Shown: piece by piece, positions 1-9,438 of the stretch
Layout of the letters: the number at the start of each line of letters is the position of its first letter
How positions within the stretch are numbered: the first letter of the stretch is position 1
Assembly: GCA_002279765.1 (NCBI GenBank)
Contig: NCCR01000004.1
Coordinates: 1 to 55,318 of the forward strand
Reading direction: 5' to 3'
Length of the DNA stretch: 55,318 nucleotides
Source of the DNA: Verrucomicrobia bacterium 12-59-8
Lineage (GTDB): Bacteria > Verrucomicrobiota > Verrucomicrobiae > Verrucomicrobiales > Verrucomicrobiaceae
The notes under the pieces: model-generated
Told to the model about the DNA's origin: nothing
What the model saw: only the letters and a program-made list of their open reading frames with translations
Database searches by the model: none
Program-made: the position numbers and the translations under genes

Positions 1-91
1 CCGCCACTTTCGAGCCACTCTCCCTCGCTACTTCAAGGCTTGCCCCTCATTCGGCACTGCCTATGGGATGGCTGTGAATTTTCATGGCAGT

Positions 92-862
92 TTATTTCGT
101 CAGAGTCCACGCCACAGCATTGAGCAGCAGCCGGTGCACATCGGCGCTACGCATGTCCTCGGGCGCGCCGAGGCTGGTGTAGAAGATGCGGGCTTTGCTG
201 GCGCCATAAGTGCGTGTCCAGGCAATTGGCTGCGGCGGTGTGGTGGCTCCAGCTTGCGCAGTTCCAATAAGAAGCGGTGCAGCGTCTGCGGCCAGCGGCA
301 GCACCTTGTACAGCGATTGATACCCATGGATGTTTGCCACATTCACACCCTGTATTAGTACGCTTGTTTCAGCACCTAGCGCGATGCTCACGCCATAGGG
401 CAGCCCCTTGGTTTCATAGCCAGTGTTTTCACCGCCAAGAACCTCATGCGTGAAATCCGTCCACGAGGCCAGGCTCGGTTCAACGTCCTCCTTGGGCTTG
501 GGAAGGAAAGCATGGTTTGCCGTGCGGATGCCGAGCAATGGCTTGCCAGCAGCGAGGTGCGCACGGATGGCGGCCATCTGCACCTGCGGCGGAAATCGGC
601 GGCGGGAGAAAAGCACGAGCAGATCCGCGTCCTTCAATGCTTCGACGAGTCCGGCAAAAGAATGCATCTGCGGCTTGTCTCCCAAAACTAGGGTCACACG
701 ATGCCCTAGCGGCTGTAGTTCCTTATCCGCAAATTCACGCATCGTATTCGGTGCGTCGTAGTTGTTGGGATCTTCGACCGTCATGATGACGATGTTCGCT
801 GCGGGCGCAACGCTGGTAAGCAGAGCAAAGCAAAGGAGGATGGATTTCATGACAGGTCTCAT
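92..862 (-). CDS. Secreted ThuA-like domain protein
   Basis: This encodes about 256 residues with an N-terminal signal peptide (MKSILLCFALLTSVAPA) followed by a ThuA-like (glutamine amidotransferase-fold) domain. ThuA proteins are linked to sugar metabolism, and verrucomicrobial members are usually exported; the exact reaction is not known. The hydrophobic strand NIVIMTVEDP after the signal peptide, the DLLVLFSRR strand and the LLGIRTANHAF stretch fit the family fold. The ATG at 862 overlaps the stop of the upstream ceramidase-like gene by four bases (ATGA), so the two are probably translationally coupled. An internal ATG at 850 starts directly at the signal peptide and is an equally good start. 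A second ThuA gene lies at 4416-5327. Confidence 0.8.
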   Translation of the reverse strand: MRPVMKSILLCFALLTSVAPAANIVIMTVEDPNNYDAPNTMREFADKELQPLGHRVTLVLGDKPQMHSFAGLVEALKDADLLVLFSRRRFPPQVQMAAIRAHLAAGKPLLGIRTANHAFLPKPKEDVEPSLASWTDFTHEVLGGENTGYETKGLPYGVSIALGAETSVLIQGVNVANIHGYQSLYKVLPLAADAAPLLIGTAQAGATTPPQPIAWTRTYGASKARIFYTSLGAPEDMRSADVHRLLLNAVAWTLTK

Positions 863-2277
863 TGCAGTGACAAAAACAACTCTTCCAGCCCGGCGACGAT
901 CTTCGTCGAGGCATCGACTTCTAGGCAGGCTGACCGCGCACGCCAGGTCTCATAACCGCCAAGACGATGCTGCTCCGGCGTGGGCAGGTAGCCGTGGTAG
1001 GCATTGGCCATCGAAACTGTGAAGGTCTGGGGATGGCGCTGTTTCAATCCGAGGCCGATCTCCACGAAGACTTCGGCAGGAATGGCAGAAACACGCAGGT
1101 CACCGATCTTGAGGACTTGCAGGGGCGCGGAGACTTCTTTGGGAAAGTCGCTGAGCAGAACGGTTTCACGCGCATATACTTGCTCCATGGTTTCCATGCG
1201 CGGGAACAGCTTCGACTGCTTCGTGATTTCACGCGCTTTTTCCACTTCCTCCTGGGTGGGGATGCGCAGGCACAGCGCGACCTCCTTCTGCGCGGCCCCA
1301 AGCGGTACCCAGTCCTGGTAAGTCAAAGTTTTGCAGGCACCCACGACGGCCTGAGCCACATCATCCGCGACGAGTTTGATCTGGCCATAGGGTGGTTGTT
1401 TCGCCTGACCGCCACGGCAGTCGATGTTGTTGATGTCGCCGCTGGTTCCGTTCGACATGATTCCCACGAAGGGTGGGTCCTCTCTGTCAGCGCCAAGCAG
1501 TTCACCGATGCGATTCGCGAACACACCGAAGTAATCCGCCGAGATATGGGCGGGGCCTACACCGCCGACGTAATGCAGTGAGTAGTTCGCATACAACGCG
1601 ATGGATTTTCCTTCTACTGACTGGACACTGATGAAACATACTTGCGGGTCCGTGGGGCCGGCGGGCTCGAGGAGGTTTGGATTGTTGATGCCGGGATTCG
1701 TCTTCACCTGATCTGTGGTGACGCCGTGGGGTGTGGCGGGAATGCCGCCGGGCTTCATTTTCCATCGGCGGTTAAACACGTGCTGCGGCACATCGACGCT
1801 TCCCCACGCGATTTTGGCGGGAGCGAGGTTGTTCAGCGCGCGCTGCACGCCATCGGCGATGCGCTTGGCAAGGAAACGCTGATACATCGGATTCGGTTCG
1901 CTCTGGCCCACGGCCTGCGCGGTGCCGCAGGAGTGTGAGTGCGTGGCGGACATGAGCATGTTCTCCATTGGCAGACCGGTGGCCTCGTTCACCATTTTCT
2001 TCGCTTCATCGAAAATGCCTCGGCCAATGACACAACTGTCCGCCACGACCAGCACGAGCTTTGTTTGTCCATCATCGACGGCGAGACAGCGGGTGTTGAG
2101 TTCATCGTGAATGAACACCGCCTGGCGGTCCTGAAAGCCGCCGTTGATCGAGCTGCCAAGGTCCGGCGTGATGTTGCTCGTGGCGGCTCCGGCTTTGAAA
2201 ACACGGGCAGGAGCAGCGGAGTACGCGTTCGATGAGAGGATGCAAATGACGAAGAGAAGCGGTCGCATTCTTCCCAT
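859..2277 (-). CDS. Secreted neutral/alkaline ceramidase-like protein
   Basis: This is a protein of about 472 residues. The start at 2277 (MGRMRPLLFVICILSS) puts a signal peptide at the N-terminus; the frame stays open further upstream, but that extension is not signal-like. The mature part begins FKAGAATSNITPDLGSSINGG, typical of the N-terminal domain of neutral/alkaline non-lysosomal ceramidases. It also carries the ATHSHSCGT motif, whose histidines are expected zinc ligands, and a second conserved region around NYSLHYVGGVGP. It is shorter than full ceramidases and seems to lack their C-terminal immunoglobulin-like domain, as is common for planctomycete and verrucomicrobial paralogues. Substrate is unproven and could be a non-sphingolipid. 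It overlaps the ThuA gene downstream by four bases and probably forms a two-gene operon with it. Confidence 0.75.
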   Translation of the reverse strand: MGRMRPLLFVICILSSNAYSAAPARVFKAGAATSNITPDLGSSINGGFQDRQAVFIHDELNTRCLAVDDGQTKLVLVVADSCVIGRGIFDEAKKMVNEATGLPMENMLMSATHSHSCGTAQAVGQSEPNPMYQRFLAKRIADGVQRALNNLAPAKIAWGSVDVPQHVFNRRWKMKPGGIPATPHGVTTDQVKTNPGINNPNLLEPAGPTDPQVCFISVQSVEGKSIALYANYSLHYVGGVGPAHISADYFGVFANRIGELLGADREDPPFVGIMSNGTSGDINNIDCRGGQAKQPPYGQIKLVADDVAQAVVGACKTLTYQDWVPLGAAQKEVALCLRIPTQEEVEKAREITKQSKLFPRMETMEQVYARETVLLSDFPKEVSAPLQVLKIGDLRVSAIPAEVFVEIGLGLKQRHPQTFTVSMANAYHGYLPTPEQHRLGGYETWRARSACLEVDASTKIVAGLEELFLSLQ

Positions 2278-2454
2278 ACGGTCGCTGAGCGAAAACTCAA
2301 TCGTCCAACTCCCCTGCCCCCAGATGATAGGGACGGGAGTACCAGCATGCGTTTCATTCGTACCAAAAAGCTGATGCCACCGCTTGGCAGTCAGCGCACC
2401 ACTCATCAGCATCAGGCCATCGATGCTGACGAGGGTGAATAGCCTCTCGCTGCT

Positions 2455-3798
2455 TTAGCCGTCGATGTTCCAGCCGTCGCGGTACTCCTTCTTCATGAAG
2501 GCGTTTGCTTCGGGTGTGTCCGGGCTGGTGCCGGTTTTGCCGTCGTATTGGATCTTCTTGCCTGTGCGGTAAGCCACGAGGCCAAGGAGCATCATCTCAA
2601 TCATGTTGGCGCTGTAACCGAAGTTGCAGGCAGTGGGCTTGCTCGGATCACGGCAGGCGTCAAACCACTGCTTCTGGAAGTGGCCGAGATCAGGCAGCAT
2701 GTCCTCCTTCTTGCGTGGCTTGTAGTAGCTCATGTCGGCACCGTCGCCGTATGGCAGGATGAGACGGGAATCGAAGTCAGCGATGAGGAAGCCCTTCGTG
2801 CCTTTGAACATCGCACCATGACTGATCTGCGTCAGGTCGATGTGCTTCTTGGGTGAGCTCGGCATCGCGCCGCCCTGATACCAGGCGACAGAAATGGGCC
2901 CGCGCCAGTCATTCGCCGGCAGATCGAAGTGAGATTCACACTTCACCGGTGTCACATCGGAATTGTAGGCGTCGCCCTTGGCCTCGGCGGAAGTCGGCAG
3001 ACCACCATCCACGGCATTCCAGAGCAGGTCCATCGTGTGGCTGCCCATGTCACCGATTTGTCCGGCACCGAAGTCCCAGAACATGTTCCAGGAGAGGCAA
3101 TTTGCACCGGCTCCGCCGGAGAAGTAGGCCGGATTGTACGGATGAAACGGCGATGGGCCGAGCCACAGATCGTAATGGAATCCCGATGGCGGCGCACCCT
3201 CTTCCGGGAAGTAGCCGGGTTTGGGAATCTGGCGGTTGCCCCAGGCATAGGCGGCTTTCAGTTCACCGATGGCACCGTCACGGATGAGTTCACGCACGCG
3301 ATTGAAATTCGGGTTTGCATGTCGCTGCATGCCCACCTGCGTGGCCAGCTTGTCTTTTTTGGTCTCCCACGTCGCACGCACAATGCGCGCTTCATCGACT
3401 GTGATGGCCAGCGGCTTCTCGCAGTAGCAGTGCAGATTGCGCTTCAGCGCCCAGTTGGCGATGAATGCATGCGTATGGTCCGGCGTGCAGACGACCACGG
3501 CATCCAGACCTTTGTGGTCGAGGCACTTGCGCCAGTCGATGTACGTCGTGGCATTGGGGAAACGCTTCAGCGCATCAGGGAAACGCGCCTCATTAATGTC
3601 ACATAACGCGACAACGTTTTCTTCCGCGATGGAGTCGTAATGCGCGAGACCACGCCCCCACACACCGATGAGGGCGACGTTGAGTTTGTTGCTGGCGGCA
3701 TTTTGTCCGAACAGCGGACGGGTGATCATGCTCCCGGCGACGAGACCGGCAGCACCGACGAAGCGGCGACGAGAGAGAGGCGTGGGTTGGGTGCTCAT
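2455..3798 (-). CDS. Tat-exported Gfo/Idh/MocA family oxidoreductase
   Basis: This is a protein of about 447 residues from the ATG at 3798, chosen because it starts [18 protein letters not shown], a twin-arginine signal (SRRRF) followed by a hydrophobic stretch. The NAD(P)-binding Rossmann fold follows ([18 protein letters not shown]), then the family motif [12 protein letters not shown], whose lysine is the usual catalytic residue. The C-terminal half is the alpha/beta substrate domain ([18 protein letters not shown] region). Such exported oxidoreductases are numerous in Verrucomicrobiota and are thought to act on sugars or glycosides in the periplasm, possibly with a tightly bound cofactor. 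The ceramidase-like gene follows after about 180 bases, so co-transcription is possible but unproven. Confidence 0.88.
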   Translation of the reverse strand: MSTQPTPLSRRRFVGAAGLVAGSMITRPLFGQNAASNKLNVALIGVWGRGLAHYDSIAEENVVALCDINEARFPDALKRFPNATTYIDWRKCLDHKGLDAVVVCTPDHTHAFIANWALKRNLHCYCEKPLAITVDEARIVRATWETKKDKLATQVGMQRHANPNFNRVRELIRDGAIGELKAAYAWGNRQIPKPGYFPEEGAPPSGFHYDLWLGPSPFHPYNPAYFSGGAGANCLSWNMFWDFGAGQIGDMGSHTMDLLWNAVDGGLPTSAEAKGDAYNSDVTPVKCESHFDLPANDWRGPISVAWYQGGAMPSSPKKHIDLTQISHGAMFKGTKGFLIADFDSRLILPYGDGADMSYYKPRKKEDMLPDLGHFQKQWFDACRDPSKPTACNFGYSANMIEMMLLGLVAYRTGKKIQYDGKTGTSPDTPEANAFMKKEYRDGWNIDG

Positions 3799-3944
3799 GG
3801 CACCCCATGAAACGACGCAAAGAATCGTTCTCAAGCATCAAGGTTGGCCGATTTCCCGCTTTTCCTCCAGCGGAATGCACCGGGAAGATGAGGCTTGCTT
3901 AACAGACGCCAATCTAAGAAAATGAAACCAACAAACCCAATACC

Positions 3945-4394
3945 ATGGAAATCACCACCGCAGCCAAAACCCTGTTGGAACACAAGGGACGGGACATCTG
4001 GACCATCCCGCCAACGGCCACCGTCTATCAGGCCATTCAAATGATGTCCGAGAAGAACATCGGTGCCCTGCCGGTGCTGGAAGGCACCAAGCTTGTAGGC
4101 ATCATTTCAGAGCGCGACTACATGAGCAAAGTGGTGCTCAAGGGCAGGTCATCCAAGGAAACGCCGGTCAGCGACATCATGGCACGAGATCTCGTGACCG
4201 TGGGGCCCGATCAAACCGTCTCCAGCTGCCTGGAGATCATCACGGAACATCGTATCCGCCATCTCCCCGTGGTGGATGGTGACGAACTGCTCGGCATTGT
4301 TTCCATTGGCGATCTCGTGAAGTGGGTCATCGCCACACAGCGCATGACGATCGAACAACTGAACGCGTACATCTCAGGCGGCTACTCCGCCTGA
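3945..4394 (+). CDS. Two-CBS-domain protein
   Basis: This protein has 149 residues and consists almost entirely of a tandem CBS pair (Bateman module). The first repeat runs from about residue 15 to 70 (TIPPTATVYQAIQMMSEKNIGALPVLE) and the second from about 82 to 140 (VGPDQTVSSCLEIITEHRIRHLPVVDG). CBS pairs bind adenine nucleotides and act as energy or redox sensors; stand-alone versions often regulate partner proteins. No partner domain is attached. Nearby genes are a K+ channel and a flavoprotein that itself ends in CBS repeats (6523-8559), which makes ligand sensing a possible local theme, though they are not in one operon. Confidence 0.85.
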   Translation: MEITTAAKTLLEHKGRDIWTIPPTATVYQAIQMMSEKNIGALPVLEGTKLVGIISERDYMSKVVLKGRSSKETPVSDIMARDLVTVGPDQTVSSCLEIITEHRIRHLPVVDGDELLGIVSIGDLVKWVIATQRMTIEQLNAYISGGYSA

Positions 4395-4415
4395 GATGTG
4401 CCGCAACTAGTCAGG

Positions 4416-5327
4416 TTACTTCGCCTTCGGCTTTTCCGGCAGGCCCTGACCGGGCTTGAGGTCAAGATTGGCCTTCATGTCTTCTTCCGTCACCGTCGAG
4501 GACACGCCATCAGCAGGGATCTTGGCCTTCGCGGTCCAGAGGATCGCGTTCAGCACCAGCTTGCGCTGGTCGTTGTTGGCCCAGCCTTGATGGTAATGGC
4601 CGCCAGTAAAGCCGAAGCCGCGACCACCGTCTGCACGCTCACAGGCCCAAGCGACATGCTGCTTGTCCTTGTTCTTCACCGACTCACGCACAGCCGGATT
4701 CCCGCTGTGCGCACCATCCGGGCGGCTCATGGTGGATTCAGGGGCCACATCGCTCAGAATCGGAGTGACACCTTCCATGTTAGGACGGAAGCGCATGAAG
4801 AAATACCACTCGTCGTTCGTGCCGAAGGGTTTCACACCTTCACTGATCGGGTGCGTGGGCAGTTCCTTGAAGTTGGCATCCCAGTGCGGGTTCACGCTCC
4901 AGTTGATCTCAAAGCAGCCGCCCATCCAGTCGATGAACTCCTTGCCACCCTTTTCAATCGTCGGCTCCACCGCATAATGCAGCGTCAGGAAGCCGCAGCC
5001 GCGCTTCATCTCCTTGTCGAGTTGTGCCAGATGATCGCCTTGCAAGGCCGGATGTCCGCCACCGCCGTCCGAGTAGATGACGACCGTGTCCGCTGCGGAA
5101 AGCTCCTCCTGGGAGGGCCACTCGCCATTCAGGTGGTACTTAATCTCCACCTGGTCCGCCACCCCCTGCTCCAGGCACTTCTTCAAAAGCTGGATGCCCG
5201 CATTGTGCTCATGCTGCCCCGGACCATGGGAGGGCTTCCCCGCGATCATAGTGATGGATTTTTTGTCCGCCGAAAACGCGGAGCCGAAGAGTGAGAAGGC
5301 AAGGAGGGCTGTGAGCAGATGCTTCAT
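4416..5327 (-). CDS. Secreted ThuA domain protein
   Basis: This encodes about 303 residues from the ATG at 5327, chosen because it begins with a clear signal peptide (MKHLLTALLAFSLFGSAFSA). The mature part opens ITMIAGKPSHGPGQHEHNAG, and further on has TVVIYSDGGGGHP, GCGFLTLHYAVEP and the C-terminal FGFTGGHYHQGW motif, all typical of the ThuA-like fold used in verrucomicrobial sugar-associated proteins. The substrate is unknown. It converges with the CBS gene, whose stop lies about 20 bases away, and shares an upstream region of about 130 bases with the divergent K+ channel gene. Confidence 0.85.
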   Translation of the reverse strand: MKHLLTALLAFSLFGSAFSADKKSITMIAGKPSHGPGQHEHNAGIQLLKKCLEQGVADQVEIKYHLNGEWPSQEELSAADTVVIYSDGGGGHPALQGDHLAQLDKEMKRGCGFLTLHYAVEPTIEKGGKEFIDWMGGCFEINWSVNPHWDANFKELPTHPISEGVKPFGTNDEWYFFMRFRPNMEGVTPILSDVAPESTMSRPDGAHSGNPAVRESVKNKDKQHVAWACERADGGRGFGFTGGHYHQGWANNDQRKLVLNAILWTAKAKIPADGVSSTVTEEDMKANLDLKPGQGLPEKPKAK

Positions 5328-5457
5328 AGATGGAGGTTGGAACGTGGGAAGAAAACGCCCCAAGCGCACGCGGCATTTCAACTAGCAGCGACGAACTTCG
5401 ACGACCAAACCTGCTTCTGGCACGCCTTTCGCTACCCAATATGCTCCGCCCGACCAC

Positions 5458-6477
5458 ATGCCCATCTCCAAGAGCCACCCGCAGACCAACGTTTTCTATG
5501 CTTTTGCCTTTGTCGGCGCGGTCATGGCGGTCTTTACCGTGGGTTACCGGGTGGCGGGGTGGTCGTGGGGCGACTCGTTCTACATGGTCGTCATCACTGC
5601 TTTTAGCGTCGGTTATGGCGAGGTGGTGCCCATCACCGACCCCTGGCTGCGGGCGTGGACGATCATCTTGATTCTTTTTGGCTGCACTGGCATCATTTTT
5701 GTCACTGGTACTCTGGTGCAATGGCTGACGGAGGCACAAATTCAACGAGCCCTGGGAGGCAAACGCATGGAAAACGAAATCGAAAAACTGACAAACCACG
5801 CCATCATCTGCGGCTACGGCCGTATTGGCCGCATGATCGCCACCCAGTTGCAGGCGGGCGGCATCCCCTTTGTCATTGTCGATCAGGCGACTGACCGTGT
5901 GGCGGAGGTGCGCGACGCGGGTTTTCTCACCATGCAGGGCGAGGCCACCGACGAATCCGTGCTGAAGGCCGCCGGTATCAGCCGCGCGCGGGTGCTGGCC
6001 ACCGTGCTGCCGAACGACGCTGCAAATGTCTTTATCACCCTCAGCGCGCGCAACATGAACCCCTCGGTTCAGATCATCGCGCGTGGTGAAGTGCCCTCCA
6101 CAGAGCGAAAGCTGCTTCAGGCCGGCGCGAACCGTGTCGTGCTGCCCGCGCACATCGGCGCAGACCGCATCGCCCACTTGATTCTGCACCCAAACACGCG
6201 CGACCTGATCGGCGGCCAGACGAAGGCCAGCATCGACTTTGACCACCATCTCACCGAACTCGGCCTCGACATGGAGGAAATTGAGATTCGAGCAGACTCG
6301 CCATGGGTACACAAGCGCATCTCCGAAGTCGAAACAGGCACGGCTGGTCGAATGCTGCCCGTGGCCATCCTGCGCAAGGAGGGGGCCACGGATTTGAACC
6401 CCAACCCCTCCGCGATGCTCATGCCCGGAGACGCGCTGGTGGTGATGAAACGCGTCCTGCGGCGTTCAATGAGCTAA
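5458..6477 (+). CDS. K+ channel with TrkA-N/TrkA-C regulatory domains
   Basis: This is an inner-membrane protein of 339 residues with a two-helix pore module: helix about 12-32, pore loop with the selectivity filter SVGYGEV near residues 50-56, and a second helix about 67-90. A cytoplasmic RCK/TrkA-N domain follows, with its Rossmann motif HAIICGYGRIGRMIA near residue 113, which should bind NAD(H) or another nucleotide. The C-terminus is a TrkA-C domain (MEEIEIRADSPWVHKRISEV to the end). Family knowledge makes it a ligand-gated potassium channel of the MthK/Kch type. Only 45 bases separate it from the NADH dehydrogenase-like gene downstream on the same strand, so redox and K+ flux may be co-expressed. 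Confidence 0.9.
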   Translation: MPISKSHPQTNVFYAFAFVGAVMAVFTVGYRVAGWSWGDSFYMVVITAFSVGYGEVVPITDPWLRAWTIILILFGCTGIIFVTGTLVQWLTEAQIQRALGGKRMENEIEKLTNHAIICGYGRIGRMIATQLQAGGIPFVIVDQATDRVAEVRDAGFLTMQGEATDESVLKAAGISRARVLATVLPNDAANVFITLSARNMNPSVQIIARGEVPSTERKLLQAGANRVVLPAHIGADRIAHLILHPNTRDLIGGQTKASIDFDHHLTELGLDMEEIEIRADSPWVHKRISEVETGTAGRMLPVAILRKEGATDLNPNPSAMLMPGDALVVMKRVLRRSMS

Positions 6478-6522
6478 AAGGACGCATTTTTCGGTCAAGC
6501 TGGCTCGCTGCCTGCGTCTGAA

Positions 6523-8559
6523 ATGCAGACTATGCTCAAGCAACCCGACCGCATTTTCAAAGTAGCCATCATTGGTGGAGGGTTTGCGGGAGTTTACTGC
6601 GCACGAGAACTGCTGCGGCTCACCCAGAGTGTGGCCAATATGACCGTAGGCATCATTGCCAGTGAGAACCACATGGTCTTCCAGCCGATGCTACCCGAAG
6701 TCGCAGGCGGCTCGTTGTCGCCGCAGCATGTGGTCAATCCCATCCGCATGATTTGCCGTGGCGCGGAAGTGCTGAAAGGCGAAGTCACGCACATCGACCT
6801 CGAGAACCGCGTCATCACACTGAACGGCGGCATGTTCACGCCGCAGGTCACGGTGGGCTTTGAGCATCTCATGCTGGCACCCGGTGCCGGGGTGGACCTC
6901 AGCCGCATTCCCGGCATGGGCGAGCATGCCTACCTCATGCGAACCGTGGGCGATGCGATGAAGCTGCGTGCTGCCATTATCAGTCGCCTGGAAGAGGCCA
7001 ATCTTATCATCAACCCCAAGCTGCGCAAAGAACTGCTCTCCTTCGTTATCGTCGGTGGCGGTTACTCCGGGGTGGAAACCGCCGGGCAGATCCAGGATTT
7101 GATCCTGGGCGCACGCCGCTTCTACGAGAACATCGAGCCCGATGAACCCAGCGTCACGCTGATCCACAGCGGGGAACGCCTGCTCGGCATGCTGAGCGAC
7201 AACCTCGGCACCTACACCGGCAAATGCCTCACCGAGATGGGGGTGAAGATCATCTTCAAAAGCCGCGTACGTGCAGTCACTGCACGCACCGTGCAGCTGG
7301 GCGATGGCGTCTCTCTTTCCGCCACGCTCGTGGTCTGCACGGTCGGCAATGCACCACATCCACAAGTCAAGGCACTCGGTGCCAGCGGCGGGCTTCCCGT
7401 CGAACGCGGCAAGGTCGTTGTCGAATCCAGCGGACAGGTCAAAGGCCTCACCAACGTGTGGTCGGCCGGTGACTGCGCCGCGTTTCCCAAGTCAGACGGT
7501 GGCAACTGCCCCGAGACCGCTCAGTTTGCCATGCGCCAGGGAGCGCTCGTGGCCAAAAACATTGCCGCCAGTTTTGCCGGGCGTGCCTTGAAACCGTTTC
7601 GCTTTACCGGTCTTGGCGAACTTGCCACCATCGGCCACCGCAAGGCGGTCGCGCAGGTGTTTGGCATGCGCTTCTCCGGCATCATCGCCTGGTTCATGTG
7701 GCGCAGCATCTACCTCATGAAACTGCCGGGCTTTGACCGCAAGCTGCGCGTCATGGCGGAGTGGAGCTTTGAAATGTTCTTCCCGCGTGACATCAATCTA
7801 CTCACACCCAGCTTCTCCTCCCCCCTCGGGGAGATGCATCTTGAGCCCGGAGACTCCCTGTTCCATGCCGGTGAGCCCGCCCAGTCCCTGTACGCCGTCA
7901 AAAAAGGCAATGTGAACATCACCGACGCGCAGGGCCAGCTCGTCAAGTCCGCCGGCCCCGGTGAGCACTTCGGTGAACGCGCGCTGCTGAGCGACGGCAT
8001 CTGGCGTTTTGATGCCACTGCCACCGAATCCAGTGAACTCGTCGCCATCGACGGAGAGACCTTCAAGACCCTCGCCAAGAGCATTGGCTCGTTGGACTCC
8101 CTCTTTCGCGGTACCGCGCAGCAGTATCATCTGCCCGAAGAAATCCAGCAGACGGTGGACATGATTCCAGAAGCCACCCGCAAAGCCTGCGCTGCGGATG
8201 TCATGACGCGCAACATCGCCTTCCTTGATGCCAATGTCACCGTGCAGGATGCCGTGGCGGAATTTCAGGCCCATCCGCACAGCACTTATCCCGTCACGGC
8301 GGACGGCTGTGTGATCGGCCTGCTGCGTCGTTCCGTCGCCTACGAGTGGTTAAAAAACCACGGCCTCACCTGCGTGGACAAACTGCAGACCCTGCCGCTC
8401 ACCAAACCTTTCTGCATCACCGCCGACACCCCCGTGCCCGTGCTCGTAGGCACATTGATGCGCAGCGGCGTCAGCAAGGCGGTCGTCGTCGATGAGCAAA
8501 AAAAACTCCTCGGCATGATCACGCTCTTCGACCTGCTCAAGGGCAATCAACACGCTTGA
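6523..8559 (+). CDS. NDH-2-like flavoprotein fused to cNMP-binding and CBS domains
   Basis: This protein has 678 residues in three parts. Residues 1 to about 420 resemble type II NADH:quinone oxidoreductase: FAD-binding IIGGGFAGVYCA near residues 16-27, NADH-binding VIVGGGYSGVETA near 175-187, and the FAD-contacting WSAGDCAAFP motif. Residues about 430-530 form a cyclic-nucleotide-binding fold (LEPGDSLFHAGEPAQSLYAVKKG, then GEHFGERALL). Residues about 555-678 form a tandem CBS pair (AADVMTRNIAFLDANVTV). The enzyme part should oxidise NADH and pass electrons to quinone at the inner membrane. The added sensors suggest control by nucleotide level. Starts at 6523 and 6532 are both possible; neither has a strong ribosome-binding site. 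The 3' end overlaps the convergent yndJ-like gene by 23 bases. Confidence 0.88.
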   Translation: MQTMLKQPDRIFKVAIIGGGFAGVYCARELLRLTQSVANMTVGIIASENHMVFQPMLPEVAGGSLSPQHVVNPIRMICRGAEVLKGEVTHIDLENRVITLNGGMFTPQVTVGFEHLMLAPGAGVDLSRIPGMGEHAYLMRTVGDAMKLRAAIISRLEEANLIINPKLRKELLSFVIVGGGYSGVETAGQIQDLILGARRFYENIEPDEPSVTLIHSGERLLGMLSDNLGTYTGKCLTEMGVKIIFKSRVRAVTARTVQLGDGVSLSATLVVCTVGNAPHPQVKALGASGGLPVERGKVVVESSGQVKGLTNVWSAGDCAAFPKSDGGNCPETAQFAMRQGALVAKNIAASFAGRALKPFRFTGLGELATIGHRKAVAQVFGMRFSGIIAWFMWRSIYLMKLPGFDRKLRVMAEWSFEMFFPRDINLLTPSFSSPLGEMHLEPGDSLFHAGEPAQSLYAVKKGNVNITDAQGQLVKSAGPGEHFGERALLSDGIWRFDATATESSELVAIDGETFKTLAKSIGSLDSLFRGTAQQYHLPEEIQQTVDMIPEATRKACAADVMTRNIAFLDANVTVQDAVAEFQAHPHSTYPVTADGCVIGLLRRSVAYEWLKNHGLTCVDKLQTLPLTKPFCITADTPVPVLVGTLMRSGVSKAVVVDEQKKLLGMITLFDLLKGNQHA

Positions 8560-9438
8560 AGGCACCTCGCCACGCCAGGATCCCGCACAGTCCAAAACCA
8601 AACGCGTTCAATGTCCCGTGGATCATCCACATCTGCGGCATCGTCAGCGCGAAATTCGGGATCAGATAGCGCAGGCCAACGCCGAGCGCGAGAACCATGG
8701 CGGCGAACATAGACGCGCCTGAAAGGAGGAAGCCAATGCGTGCCCAGATTGTGCGCTGCCCTTCCAGTCCCCGCCACACCTGTGAAACAGCAACACCCAG
8801 CGCACCCATCACCAAAATTGCCACGCCAAACGGCTCCACGAACTTCAACACGCCAAAGTGCGTGCAGGTGATGCCCACGGCCACCAGCGACCGAGCAAAA
8901 TCGCCACACATGAAAAGCGTGTCCAGCAGCCCGGATTCGCCTTGGCATTCAGCCCCGCCATCAGCGGCAGCGTGAACCCCGCATGGAGAAAATGCGCCGC
9001 AGTGAGCAGCACGATCAGCGGATCGAAGCCCAATGGTGTCCAGTTGGCACGGTATGCGACCAGCCATGCTGCACCGATGGCGGGGAAGATCACCGCCATC
9101 TGCTCACACGCGGTGGCAGCCGAAGGCATGCCCGTTCTGCACCATTCCATGGTCACATCATTCGCCACAAACAAACGTGCCATGAGCCAGGGCAGCACAC
9201 ACAATGCTGACCCAGTACCAGGTGTGACCAGAAACGATGCGGCCATCAATATTGCCGTCACATATTCAAGCTTTTGCTGCAAGCGCGCCATGCCAGACCA
9301 CAAGGGCATCAACAGCAGCGGTGAGAAGAGCAGCAACGCCTTCACAAAAACAAAATCCTCAAACACCGGCATCATCACTGCTGTGATCCAGATCAGCGGT
9401 TTGATCCAAGATTTGAAAGCATGCACATACCTGTTCAT
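8537..9438 (-). pseudogene. YndJ-like membrane protein, frameshifted
   Basis: Two overlapping frames together make one multi-helix membrane protein of about 300 residues. The first part starts at the ATG at 9438 (MNRYVHAFKSWIKPLIW) with hydrophobic helices and the motif HFLHAGFTLPLMAGLNAKANP. The second part continues in another frame with LLDTLFMCGDFARSLVAVG and ends near MIHGTLNAFGFGLCGILAW, a C-terminal signature of YndJ-like proteins. The switch lies at about 8921-8940. A one-base indel, genuine or from sequencing, explains it. The start overlaps the stop of the DUF1990 gene by four bases and has a good GGAGG site upstream, so the pair was an operon. The molecular function of YndJ is not established. 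Confidence 0.65.
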
